From assembly GCA_937142855.1 (NCBI GenBank), contig CAKZQZ010000053.1, positions 1 through 64,000 of the forward strand: 64,000 nucleotides of DNA, read 5' to 3'. The notes under the pieces were generated by a model. It saw nothing but the letters and a program-made list of their open reading frames with translations, was not told the origin of the DNA and did not search any database. The translations under genes were made by a program, and so were the position numbers. The first letter of the stretch is position 1, and each line of letters opens with the position of its first letter. Source of the stretch: an uncultured Alphaproteobacteria bacterium (lineage in GTDB: Bacteria; Pseudomonadota; Alphaproteobacteria; Puniceispirillales; Marisalimonadaceae). Below are positions 49,582-56,924 of this stretch, in pieces.

Positions 49582-49956
49582 ATGGCTGAAGAAATAATTG
49601 ATTTGAGAGACCGCATAGAGAAGATGCGAGTCCAGATAGAAAATGAAGGCACAGAACAAATTAGAGAAAATTTTTCTAATGAAGTTTACCAAAAAACTAA
49701 AACTTCAAACATAACTTTATCTATGCAGCCTAAGAAAGTCGATGCGAATCAAAATCATGGAAAGATGATTAATAGCAAAGAGCTAAAGATAAAAGACAAT
49801 ACCACAAATGAAAATCAGAAAAAAAATGAGACTTTTCCTGCAGTTAGTTTGTCGGTTAAAAACCCTATTTCTAACAAGATTTTAGTTTCTATGTTTGTAG
49901 TACAAATTTTGTCCAATTTTGGCATCCTTTTCTTTCTTTTTTTAGGACTGGAGTAA
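49582..49956 (+). CDS. Membrane-anchored protein with N-terminal LRxRIxKMR helix
   Basis: 124 residues. The N-terminus AEEIIDLRDRIEKMRVQIE is a short amphipathic helix; a Lys/Asn-rich spacer follows and the C-terminus is a single membrane segment (KILVSMFVVQILSNFGILFFLFLG). The same N-terminal pattern recurs in the protein at 61054-61620 (LELRNRINKMRS), which also ends in a membrane helix. Three bases separate it from the M23 peptidase, so it is probably part of the bactofilin/M23 assembly. No known family recognised. Confidence 0.7.
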   Translation: MAEEIIDLRDRIEKMRVQIENEGTEQIRENFSNEVYQKTKTSNITLSMQPKKVDANQNHGKMINSKELKIKDNTTNENQKKNETFPAVSLSVKNPISNKILVSMFVVQILSNFGILFFLFLGLE

Positions 49957-49959
49957 CTA

Positions 49960-51300
49960 GTGGTTAATTCCACATTTAATAAATTTGGAAAAAACCTTCC
50001 ACCTGTAAAAACTGGTCAACGGTTTGGAGATGAAATCCAAAAAAACAAAAAATTAGGATTGTTTTCTGAAAGACGTTTTCTGATTTTTACTAGAAAAGGT
50101 CCAATTGAAATTGCTTTTAAACCAATACATTATACTGGTGCTATAATTTCTACTTTTGTAGGTTTAACAAGTATTATTTATTGGTCAGCACAAGGGTTAT
50201 TTTCAGCAATAGATGTTGCAAAAAAAAATGATATAATTACCGAAGCTTCAGCAAACATTCCTAGTCCTATTGAAAATGACTCCGACACTGTAGTGAATAT
50301 AGATGTTCAAGATCAATCTAATATTACACTTCCAACCTCAAGAAAAATATTAGATGATGATTATAATAATCAAAATGAAATTTATGAAATAATAAAAAAC
50401 AGCCAAATACCAAATAGTAATTCGAAATTTAATAATAAAACTAATTCTAATTTTACAGCAGCTAAAATAAATACTTTTAAATATAGTCTTTTTAAAAGTA
50501 CTAGAAGAAATCAAGACATTCCTGTTTTGTCTTCACAAGAAATTTATAATGAAAGTAACATTATCACATCAAAACTTTTAAACAACGAAACAGATACAGA
50601 ATTTAAAGTACCACAACCTCCTAAATTAAACGCTAAAGCAAAAAGTCTACGTTTTTTAGCCTCTGTTAATAATGAATTAATACAAATGGAAAATGTATTT
50701 AGGAAGATTAAAGTAAGAATAAATAATACAGACTTAGTTAGCGTTGATTCAATAATAAACAATGGTCAAGATATTGATCCGGAAAGTGATGACTTTTTTA
50801 GAAACTTAAGCAATCGTCTTAATTTATTAGCAATTTACAAAGAAGCTCTTCAAAACATACCTCTTAAACCTCCTATGGAACATTATTACGTTTCAAGCTC
50901 TTATGGACCAAGAAAACACCCAGTGACTGGCAAATATAGAATGCACCATGGTATTGATTTAGCAGGAACATGGCAAGAAAATGTCACAGTTTCAGCGGAT
51001 GGCAATGTTGTTTTTGCTGGCTATCATGGGTCATTTGGAAAAGTCATTAGAATTAAACACAATTATGGCATAATGACTACATATGGCCATTTAGCAAAAA
51101 TTAATGTTAAAAGGGGTGACATTGTAAGTGAAGGACAAGTTATTGGAAAAATGGGCAGGACAGGAAGAGTCAAAGGTGCTCACCTTCATTATGAAATATC
51201 TGTCAATGGAAAGTCTCAAAACCCAGCTAAATATATAAAAATAGGTAGAAATCTTCTCAGTAGATCAAGCTTAAAAGGATACGTTAATAAATCAAATTAA
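49960..51300 (+). CDS. M23-family peptidoglycan endopeptidase, bactofilin-associated
   Basis: 446 residues, GTG start. A cytoplasmic N-terminus (about 50 residues, ERRFLIFTRKGPIEIAFKPIHYTG) is followed by one membrane helix (AIISTFVGLTSIIYWSAQGLF) and a long Asn/Ser-rich periplasmic spacer. The LytM domain runs from about residue 308 (VSSSYGPRKHPVTGKYRMHHGIDLAG). Zinc ligands are in HHGID and HLHYE, with YGHLAK also present, so the enzyme looks active. This layout matches the LmdC-type peptidases encoded next to bactofilins in other alphaproteobacteria. It would cut cross-links where the filament sits. Confidence 0.9.
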   Translation: MVNSTFNKFGKNLPPVKTGQRFGDEIQKNKKLGLFSERRFLIFTRKGPIEIAFKPIHYTGAIISTFVGLTSIIYWSAQGLFSAIDVAKKNDIITEASANIPSPIENDSDTVVNIDVQDQSNITLPTSRKILDDDYNNQNEIYEIIKNSQIPNSNSKFNNKTNSNFTAAKINTFKYSLFKSTRRNQDIPVLSSQEIYNESNIITSKLLNNETDTEFKVPQPPKLNAKAKSLRFLASVNNELIQMENVFRKIKVRINNTDLVSVDSIINNGQDIDPESDDFFRNLSNRLNLLAIYKEALQNIPLKPPMEHYYVSSSYGPRKHPVTGKYRMHHGIDLAGTWQENVTVSADGNVVFAGYHGSFGKVIRIKHNYGIMTTYGHLAKINVKRGDIVSEGQVIGKMGRTGRVKGAHLHYEISVNGKSQNPAKYIKIGRNLLSRSSLKGYVNKSN

Positions 51301-51309
51301 AAATAGAGT

Positions 51310-51326
51310 TTGGCATAACTAATGCA
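51310..51326 (+). promoter_or_regulatory. Sigma-54-like promoter of the 63-residue orphan
   Basis: TTGGCATAACTAATGCA with GG at 51312 and GC at 51324, the same spacing as the other sites. It lacks the opposing CC, so it is one-directional, matching the single plus-strand gene that follows at 51357. Confidence 0.55.
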
Positions 51327-51356
51327 TTTAATTTCTAGCTATGGAGATTAAAAAAA

Positions 51357-51548
51357 ATGTTAAAAAAATTAAATCTACAAAATAACAATCAAGAAAAAAT
51401 TCTATTTAACAATATAAATGATTATGTAATAAAAATTGATTATTATGATGATAAAGGTTCTAAAAAGAAAAAATATAATGTTCCATTAAAATATATTTTG
51501 AATAATAGTTATCATATGTCAAATAAGCCTGAGTTTTGTGTTAATTAA
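51357..51548 (+). CDS. Small hypothetical protein (63 aa)
   Basis: MLKKLNLQNNNQEKILFNNI followed by VIKIDYYDDKGSKKKKYNVP and a short tail. Preceded by GGAG about a dozen bases before the ATG and by a sigma-54-like site, which supports expression. Lys/Asn/Tyr-rich, no membrane segment. It ends two bases before the stop of the convergent rpoN. Function unknown. Confidence 0.55.
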   Translation: MLKKLNLQNNNQEKILFNNINDYVIKIDYYDDKGSKKKKYNVPLKYILNNSYHMSNKPEFCVN

Positions 51549-51550
51549 AA

Positions 51551-53041
51551 TTAATTAGATACCATCTTCTGTAACCTTGATGCTCTTCTTCTTTGAGCAC
51601 TTGATGGAATTTTAAGCATATCCCTATACTTAGCTACTGTTCTTCTGGCCACATTCATTCCATCTTTATTCAAAATTCTAGCTAATTTATCGTCACTAAG
51701 AGGTTTGTTAGATATCTCTGAAGATATCAAGCTTTTTATGGTTTCTCTTACAGCTGAAGCCGCATGCATTTCAGAATTTTCTGAACTAGAAATAGACGCT
51801 GAAAAAAATTGTTTTAGTGGGAATACTCCCCACTCTGTTAACATAAGTTTACTATTAGTCACCCTGGACACTGTGCTTTCATGCATTCCAATTGCGTCCG
51901 AAATATCCTTCAATATCATTGGTTTCATATGATTAAGCCCATGCCTAAAAAAACCTACTTGTTTTCTAACTATTTCAGATGATACTTTTAATATAGTTTT
52001 ATTTCTCTGTTCTACTGCTTTTTTAAGCCAACGTGCTTCACCTATTTTTTCAAAAGTAAAATTATTGGCTTTCTCATCTAATTTATATTTTTCAATTTCA
52101 TTTATATATTCTTCATCAATTGAAACAGTTGGTAAAGTTGATCCGTTCAAATCAATTCTCCAACCTTTTTCTGATCTCTTGACAATTATATCTGGTTGAT
52201 CAACTAAAATTTTTTCTTGTGAAAAATTTTCGGCAGGTTTTGGGTTCAAAGTTTTAATAACTTTTATCATTTCAAATAAAGAATTTTCTGAAACTTTGCA
52301 TAGCTTGCTAATTTGTTTAAACTTTCCCGAAGGTAAATGCGGTAGGTTATCTAATAGAATATTATAATGTTCATTAAAAAGGTTTTTATCAATTAATTGT
52401 AGTTTTAAACATTCAGATAAATTTTCAGAAAATATACCAACAGGTTCTAATCTTTTTAATCTATCTAATATTTGCGAAATTTTTTGTTCATTAATATTTA
52501 AATCCTTTTCAATCTCACTTTTAGAATGCGTAAACCAACCGCTTGGATGCAAATAATCAATCATGGCTATCGCAATGGACTTATTATCCTTTTCACTAAA
52601 TTCAATATTAATTTGATTTACAAGACTTTCTTTAAGAGAGATTTTATTTTCTAGCGTTTTCTCAATTACTTCACCAGCAGATACATTATTACCAGTTCTT
52701 AGTATTTCTTTGTCATATAGTTTTTTATTTTCTTGGTTATTATTTGATGACAAATGTGAATCAAAAGTATTTTGCATATCTAATTCACTATTCTTTTTTA
52801 AAGGATCTGAGGTGTTATTCATATTTTGATATACGTCAGGACTTTCAGTTCCTTTGTTTGTATTATTTATTTCCAAGTATTCCTTTTGATCTTGAATAAA
52901 AGGGTTTTCTAATTGCGCTTTTTCAACAAACTCAGCTAATTCTAAATTAGTCAACTGCAATAATTTTATTGCCTGTTGCAATTGAGGTGTCATAATTAAA
53001 GACTGGTTTTGTTTGATTTTAAGCTGTTGACCCAATTTCAT
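51551..53041 (-). CDS. rpoN: RNA polymerase sigma-54 factor
   Basis: Directs polymerase to -24/-12 promoters that need an AAA+ activator. Start at ATG 53041, placed by GGAG just upstream. 496 residues. Region I is Gln/Leu-rich (LKIKQNQSLIMTPQLQQAIKLLQLTNLELAEFV). An acidic, Asn-rich linker follows to about residue 130. The core-binding domain contains DYLHPSGWFTHS and RLKRLEPVGIFSENLSECL. HTH: LKDISDAIGMHESTVSRVTN. The RpoN box ARRTVAKYRDML is intact. It lies between the bactofilin and motAB regions, in which I see five matching promoter sites. Confidence 0.96.
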   Translation of the reverse strand: MKLGQQLKIKQNQSLIMTPQLQQAIKLLQLTNLELAEFVEKAQLENPFIQDQKEYLEINNTNKGTESPDVYQNMNNTSDPLKKNSELDMQNTFDSHLSSNNNQENKKLYDKEILRTGNNVSAGEVIEKTLENKISLKESLVNQINIEFSEKDNKSIAIAMIDYLHPSGWFTHSKSEIEKDLNINEQKISQILDRLKRLEPVGIFSENLSECLKLQLIDKNLFNEHYNILLDNLPHLPSGKFKQISKLCKVSENSLFEMIKVIKTLNPKPAENFSQEKILVDQPDIIVKRSEKGWRIDLNGSTLPTVSIDEEYINEIEKYKLDEKANNFTFEKIGEARWLKKAVEQRNKTILKVSSEIVRKQVGFFRHGLNHMKPMILKDISDAIGMHESTVSRVTNSKLMLTEWGVFPLKQFFSASISSSENSEMHAASAVRETIKSLISSEISNKPLSDDKLARILNKDGMNVARRTVAKYRDMLKIPSSAQRRRASRLQKMVSN

Positions 53042-53325
53042 TTTAATCTCCATAAAGTAAATTTGTTACTTAACGATCAAAGGAAAACAGTAAAATTAAA
53101 ACAAATCAAAATCTTAATTTGACGAATAAATAAAACAAAAAAATGACTGATGTAATATTCAAATTCAAAAAATAAAACGAATAAAAACAGTTACTTATAT
53201 AATTTATAGAAAAAAGACACTTTTTAGTTTATAAATTTTATTTTTTATATATAAAAAAGAAGAGTCAATTATTTGGCAAAATAACAACTGATTTATTTTA
53301 CTGAGATAAAATTAAAACTTTGATT

Positions 53326-53553
53326 ATGCCTAATGAACCAAATACGAAACCAAAATGCAAAAATTGCCAGATAATTCGTATTTTCTTACTAAGTGTCGCT
53401 TTTATTATACTATTAAGCCTAATACAAAGTGACAAATTACATTATCTTAAAATAATTACTCCATATAATGCTGCTTTTTTAATAATATTCTTAGGGTTAA
53501 TTATGTTTTGTATAAAATTATTAAAATATTTGGCAGAAAAGAAAAAAAATTAG
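53326..53553 (+). CDS. Small two-helix membrane protein (75 aa)
   Basis: Starts at ATG 53326 (MPNEPNTKPKCKNCQIIRIF). A short N-terminus with a CxxC pair is followed by two membrane segments (IFLLSVAFIILLSLIQ and AAFLIIFLGLIMFCIKLL) and a basic tail. No family recognised. It ends three bases before the stop of the convergent DUF1566 gene. The 270 bp before it (53054-53319) are very AT-rich; I see only a weak half-site there. Confidence 0.6.
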   Translation: MPNEPNTKPKCKNCQIIRIFLLSVAFIILLSLIQSDKLHYLKIITPYNAAFLIIFLGLIMFCIKLLKYLAEKKKN

Positions 53554-53555
53554 AA

Positions 53556-54050
53556 CTATCTATCTCGAACCAACCTTACATAATTAGGGATAAATTCAGG
53601 AAACCTTCCAAACGTATGTCCTGTGAAAAAGTTAACTGTCCACATAAATTTGGGCTGCCAAGCATTTATTTCATTTGTCCAAAATGAATCAGCAGGAGTG
53701 TTAGGAAAAAGTTTTGTATCAATTTTAACAGCGCCACATGATTTACAGACAATTCGTTCTAACTCTTTCCTATTAGGCAAACGCCACTTTCCTCCTAGTT
53801 GTTCACTAGCTTGTTCAATGGCAAATTTTATTTGTTTATATTTCAATTTTAAAGGTGTACCTACACAAGTTTTATCTTGCCATACCATTCCAACTGGGCA
53901 CGTTAACCATTCAATTTTTTGTCCAAGGTCAATAACATAATGTCCCCTAGTGATAAAATTACTAGCCCAAACATTGTTGAAATTCGAATAAATTAATAAT
54001 AGTATAATTATAGCTTTAACACTAATTAGTGGTATTTTGAAAAATAACAT
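53556..54050 (-). CDS. Secreted DUF1566 (Lcl-type) domain protein
   Basis: 164 residues. Signal peptide about 1-29 (ends NNVWA). The mature part is a DUF1566 domain: DLGQKIEWLTCPVGMVWQDKTCVGTP, AIEQASEQLGGKWRLPNRKELERIVC and DSFWTNEINAWQPKFMWTVNFFTG. The LGGKWRLPNRKEL segment is the domain's hallmark. Four cysteines may form disulfides. Such domains resemble C-type-lectin folds and bind surface ligands in a few studied cases. Divergent from motA, with which it shares an overlapping sigma-54-like site. Confidence 0.8.
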   Translation of the reverse strand: MLFFKIPLISVKAIIILLLIYSNFNNVWASNFITRGHYVIDLGQKIEWLTCPVGMVWQDKTCVGTPLKLKYKQIKFAIEQASEQLGGKWRLPNRKELERIVCKSCGAVKIDTKLFPNTPADSFWTNEINAWQPKFMWTVNFFTGHTFGRFPEFIPNYVRLVRDR

Positions 54051-54082
54051 AAAACCTCTGTGTTTTTTTATAAATTCTTATT

Positions 54083-54099
54083 TTGGTCTTATTCTTGCA
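54083..54099 (+). promoter_or_regulatory. Sigma-54-like promoter of motA
   Basis: TTGGTCTTATTCTTGCA: GG at 54085-54086, GC at 54097-54098, 48 bp before the motA ATG. The -12 half is perfect (TTGCA); the -24 half keeps only TTGG. Confidence 0.55.
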
Positions 54100-54112
54100 G
54101 TAATTGTGCCTA
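54096..54112 (-). promoter_or_regulatory. Sigma-54-like promoter of the DUF1566 gene
   Basis: Minus-strand TAGGCACAATTACTGCA keeps GGCAC and TGCA at the correct spacing. Its TGCA (54096-54099) is the same as that of the motA site, repeating the geometry seen at 49.5 kb. Confidence 0.6.
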
Positions 54113-54146
54113 ATATCACTATTTTATACATAAAAAAGGCAAAAAA

Positions 54147-54911
54147 ATGGATATAGCATCTTTAATTGGACTAATAGGTACTCTAGGAATGATAGCTGGG
54201 GCCATGGTTTCTTCAGGAGGCATTGGAGCCTTTATAGACACACCATCAATGTTGATTGTTATCGGGGGAACATTCTTTGCAGTTATGTACCGATCAACCT
54301 TGCCAATGTTCTTAGCCTCATTTGGTGCTATGGTCAAAGTTTTCATGCCTGGAGCAAAAAAACATGATGAATTAATTACTAGACTTACTGAACTAGCGGG
54401 AATTGCAAGGAAAGATGGAATGATGGCGTTAGAAGGCCAAGAAGTTCCTGATAAATTTTTTGAAAAAGGTTTGCAAATGCTTGTTGATGGAGCTGATGAA
54501 TCTAAATTAACAGATCAATTAAACAGAGAATTAAAAGCTATGAAAGTTAGGCACGAAAATATGACAGGAGTTTTCCAAGCTTGGGTTGATTTAGCGCCAG
54601 CCATGGGAATGATTGGAACACTTATTGGGCTTGTTGCAATGTTGGGTAATATGGCTGACCCAAAGGCTATTGGTCCTGCTATGGCTGTTGCGTTATTAAC
54701 AACCTTGTATGGTGCTATGATAGCTAACTGTATATTTATGCCAATTGTAACAAAATTGGAGGGCTATTCGGCGCATGAAGTGCTTTATAGAGAAATGGTT
54801 GTTATGGGCCTAAAATTTATCTCTAGAGGAGAAAGTCCAAGAAATATTACTGATCAGTTAGTTGCAAACTTACCACCAAAAATCCAAGCCCAAATTGAAG
54901 AAGCTGCATAA
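54147..54911 (+). CDS. motA: Flagellar motor stator protein MotA/PomA-like
   Basis: Ion-channel half of the stator that powers flagellar rotation. 254 residues, four membrane helices: IASLIGLIGTLGMIAGAMV, MLIVIGGTFFAVMYRST, then the cytoplasmic loop with the charged RKDGMMALEGQEV segment, then FQAWVDLAPAMGMIGTLIGLVAML and GPAMAVALLTTLYGAMIANCIFMPI. The last two are the MotA/TolQ/ExbB signature. It resembles sodium-type PomA more than E. coli MotA. No flagellar structural genes are in the window, so use in another stator-like machine is possible. Confidence 0.9.
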   Translation: MDIASLIGLIGTLGMIAGAMVSSGGIGAFIDTPSMLIVIGGTFFAVMYRSTLPMFLASFGAMVKVFMPGAKKHDELITRLTELAGIARKDGMMALEGQEVPDKFFEKGLQMLVDGADESKLTDQLNRELKAMKVRHENMTGVFQAWVDLAPAMGMIGTLIGLVAMLGNMADPKAIGPAMAVALLTTLYGAMIANCIFMPIVTKLEGYSAHEVLYREMVVMGLKFISRGESPRNITDQLVANLPPKIQAQIEEAA

Positions 54912-54935
54912 TTTTTTAGTAACTAGGGGTTAAAA

Positions 54936-56111
54936 ATGGCTGAAGCTCAAGTAGTAGAAGAACAAGAAGAAGAAGAATGTCCCAAATGCCCACCAGCAGG
55001 AGCACCTGCTTGGATGGCTACATTTGCCGATATGGCCACCTTATTAATGGCATTTTTTGTTCTAATCTTATCTTTCGCAGAATTTAATGTTCCAAAGTTT
55101 AAACAAATAAGTGGTAGTTTAAAAAATGCTTTTGGCGTTCAAAAAGTTGTTCCGGTAGTTGAACAACCAAAAGGTACTACAGTATTATCATTAAATTTTA
55201 GTCCATCACCTGCTCCTTCAGTCACAAAAAATCTCAGACAACAAACTTCAGATTCAGAGCAAAAAAACTTAGATCTAAAATCTGAAATTGATGAAGGTGA
55301 TAGTGCTAAAAGTAATTCAAAAGAAGTTATGGATGCAAAGGAATTAAGCGAACAAATAAAATCTGAAGTTTCCTCAGAAGACGTTAAAGTTGAAACAGTA
55401 AACGACAAAGTTTTAGTTAGCTTAAACACAGAAAACAAAACAGCAGACGAAATTTCTAATTTAATAAAAGATACTGTTGATGCTGTTGAAAATGCTAGAG
55501 AAAGTACAGGCGCTAATGAGACAGACGTTCTTATTGGTGGGATAGATAAAGACATTAAATCTATGGCTTCTGCAGAAATAGAAAATAAATCATTAAAAGA
55601 ACAAATGAATAACCTAGAAAAGCAGAATTCCAATGATAAAAAGGATTTACAGGAAAAGACAAAAAAAGCTGAATTTAGTGAAGATCAACTAAAAGTCGCT
55701 CTTAAACAAGAAATTGGTAAAGGTTTGGCTGAAGTTCAAAGAGAAAAAGATAGAGTTATAGTAACAGTTGGATCAGCAGGAGCTTTTAGTTCTGGATCTG
55801 CAAGGCTTACAAAGCAAGCAAGAGCCATAATGCAAAAAATAGCTAAAGTTAGTGGCAAAGGTGCAGGCCAGGTTAATGTTTCTGGACATACAGATAACGT
55901 ACCACTAATTTTTGGAGGTCAATATAGAGATAATTGGGATCTTGCCGCTGCTAGAGCATCAAGCGTTGTTCAAGAGCTAGCAAAAGCAAACACTATACCT
56001 TCTGAAAAGTTAAAAGCTATTAGTTTTGGAGAAACCAAACCCATAGAACAAAATGACACACGTGACGGTAGAGAAAAAAATAGACGAATTGAAATTGAAA
56101 TCAAATATTGA
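54936..56111 (+). CDS. motB: Stator protein MotB/PomB-like with long linker and OmpA domain
   Basis: 391 residues. The N-terminus CPKCPPAGAPAWMATFADMATLLMAFFVLILSFAEF contains the ion-carrying Asp in TFADMATLL and the plug/linker start. From about residue 85 to 255 there is an acidic, Ser/Glu/Lys-rich region with coiled-coil character, much longer than the usual MotB linker. The OmpA-like peptidoglycan-binding domain follows (SGSARLTKQARAIMQKIAKV, NVSGHTDNVPLIFGGQYRDNWDLAAARASSVVQEL, ISFGETKPIEQNDTRDGREKNRRIEIEI). It follows motA by 24 nt. Confidence 0.9.
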   Translation: MAEAQVVEEQEEEECPKCPPAGAPAWMATFADMATLLMAFFVLILSFAEFNVPKFKQISGSLKNAFGVQKVVPVVEQPKGTTVLSLNFSPSPAPSVTKNLRQQTSDSEQKNLDLKSEIDEGDSAKSNSKEVMDAKELSEQIKSEVSSEDVKVETVNDKVLVSLNTENKTADEISNLIKDTVDAVENARESTGANETDVLIGGIDKDIKSMASAEIENKSLKEQMNNLEKQNSNDKKDLQEKTKKAEFSEDQLKVALKQEIGKGLAEVQREKDRVIVTVGSAGAFSSGSARLTKQARAIMQKIAKVSGKGAGQVNVSGHTDNVPLIFGGQYRDNWDLAAARASSVVQELAKANTIPSEKLKAISFGETKPIEQNDTRDGREKNRRIEIEIKY

Positions 56112-56129
56112 TAATATTAATTAAAGTTT

Positions 56130-56903
56130 ATGGTAGCAAATATGGAAGATGGAAATAATAACTTAAACAATACAGAAGGATATTCACCTGAAGCTATTTC
56201 AAATTTTGAATTAGCCATTGAAGAATTTGCAGAATCCCTTTTAGCTATAAAATCTGAAGACGCTAATATAGCTGTTTTTAGGAGCCTTCAAATTATAATG
56301 AATGGTCGTAAAAGAAGAATAGGTGATTTAGGAAACGTAGAATCTCCCGATGATCCGATGAAAATTCAGTTAATGATTTATAATAAAGAGCATGTTCAAG
56401 AAGTTTGTGATTTTATTAGAGAAAGTGGCTTCCCTGCAAAAAATGAGGAAGGATCTCAGTTTATTCACATTAGAGTTCCTAAGCCATCAAGAATGCAATT
56501 AGAAGAAATAGGAGATGACATAGGTAGACGAACAAATTCAGTTTGTACTAGGCTAACAAAAATGAAAACTAATACAGGACTTAGAATTAGAGCTGCTATG
56601 GAAAAAGAATTTATTGACCAACGAATTGCTAATTTAGCGACAAAGCGAATTAATGATAATTTAGATAGATGTACCCAAGAAGTTCGCATTATTGGTCTGA
56701 TGAAGAGAAAAAAAATTCTTGGTAGTTTTTTTAAGACAGTTGAAAGAGATGACAATGACTTACTAAAAATTATAAATAAAAGAGTTAAATTAGAGCAAAG
56801 AAGAATTGAAAATCAGAACCAAATGAAAATACAAACAGAGGCGTTAGCAAAGCAACAAGAAGAAACAAAAGAAATAATCCACGAGGGTGTTGTTGCTAGT
56901 TAA
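56130..56903 (+). CDS. Ribosome-recycling-factor-like protein of unknown function
   Basis: 257 residues. Residues about 70-165 resemble the core of ribosome recycling factor: VESPDDPMKIQLMIYNKEHVQEVCDFIRESG, then IHIRVPKPSRMQLEEIGDD, a helical Arg/Lys-rich stretch and LTKMKTNTGLRIRAAMEKEF. In RRF the equivalent reads DIRVPLPPLTEERRK and so on. N-terminal and C-terminal parts differ (acidic N-terminus, C-terminal coiled coil EQRRIENQNQMKIQTEALAKQ). It follows motB by 18 nt, an unexpected place for an RRF, so it is a paralogue of unknown role rather than frr. The similarity is by eye. Confidence 0.5.
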   Translation: MVANMEDGNNNLNNTEGYSPEAISNFELAIEEFAESLLAIKSEDANIAVFRSLQIIMNGRKRRIGDLGNVESPDDPMKIQLMIYNKEHVQEVCDFIRESGFPAKNEEGSQFIHIRVPKPSRMQLEEIGDDIGRRTNSVCTRLTKMKTNTGLRIRAAMEKEFIDQRIANLATKRINDNLDRCTQEVRIIGLMKRKKILGSFFKTVERDDNDLLKIINKRVKLEQRRIENQNQMKIQTEALAKQQEETKEIIHEGVVAS

Positions 56904-56924
56904 ACATTTTTTAATCTATTTTGA

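Noticed and set aside
53276-53295. TTTGGCAAAATAACAACTG upstream of the small membrane protein as a sixth sigma-54 site
   Set aside because: At the expected -12 position it has AC instead of GC, so the essential contact is missing.
55139-55633. 164-codon minus-strand frame inside the motB-like gene
   Set aside because: Mirror image of the low-complexity Glu/Lys/Ser linker, giving an artificial Ser/Phe-rich protein.
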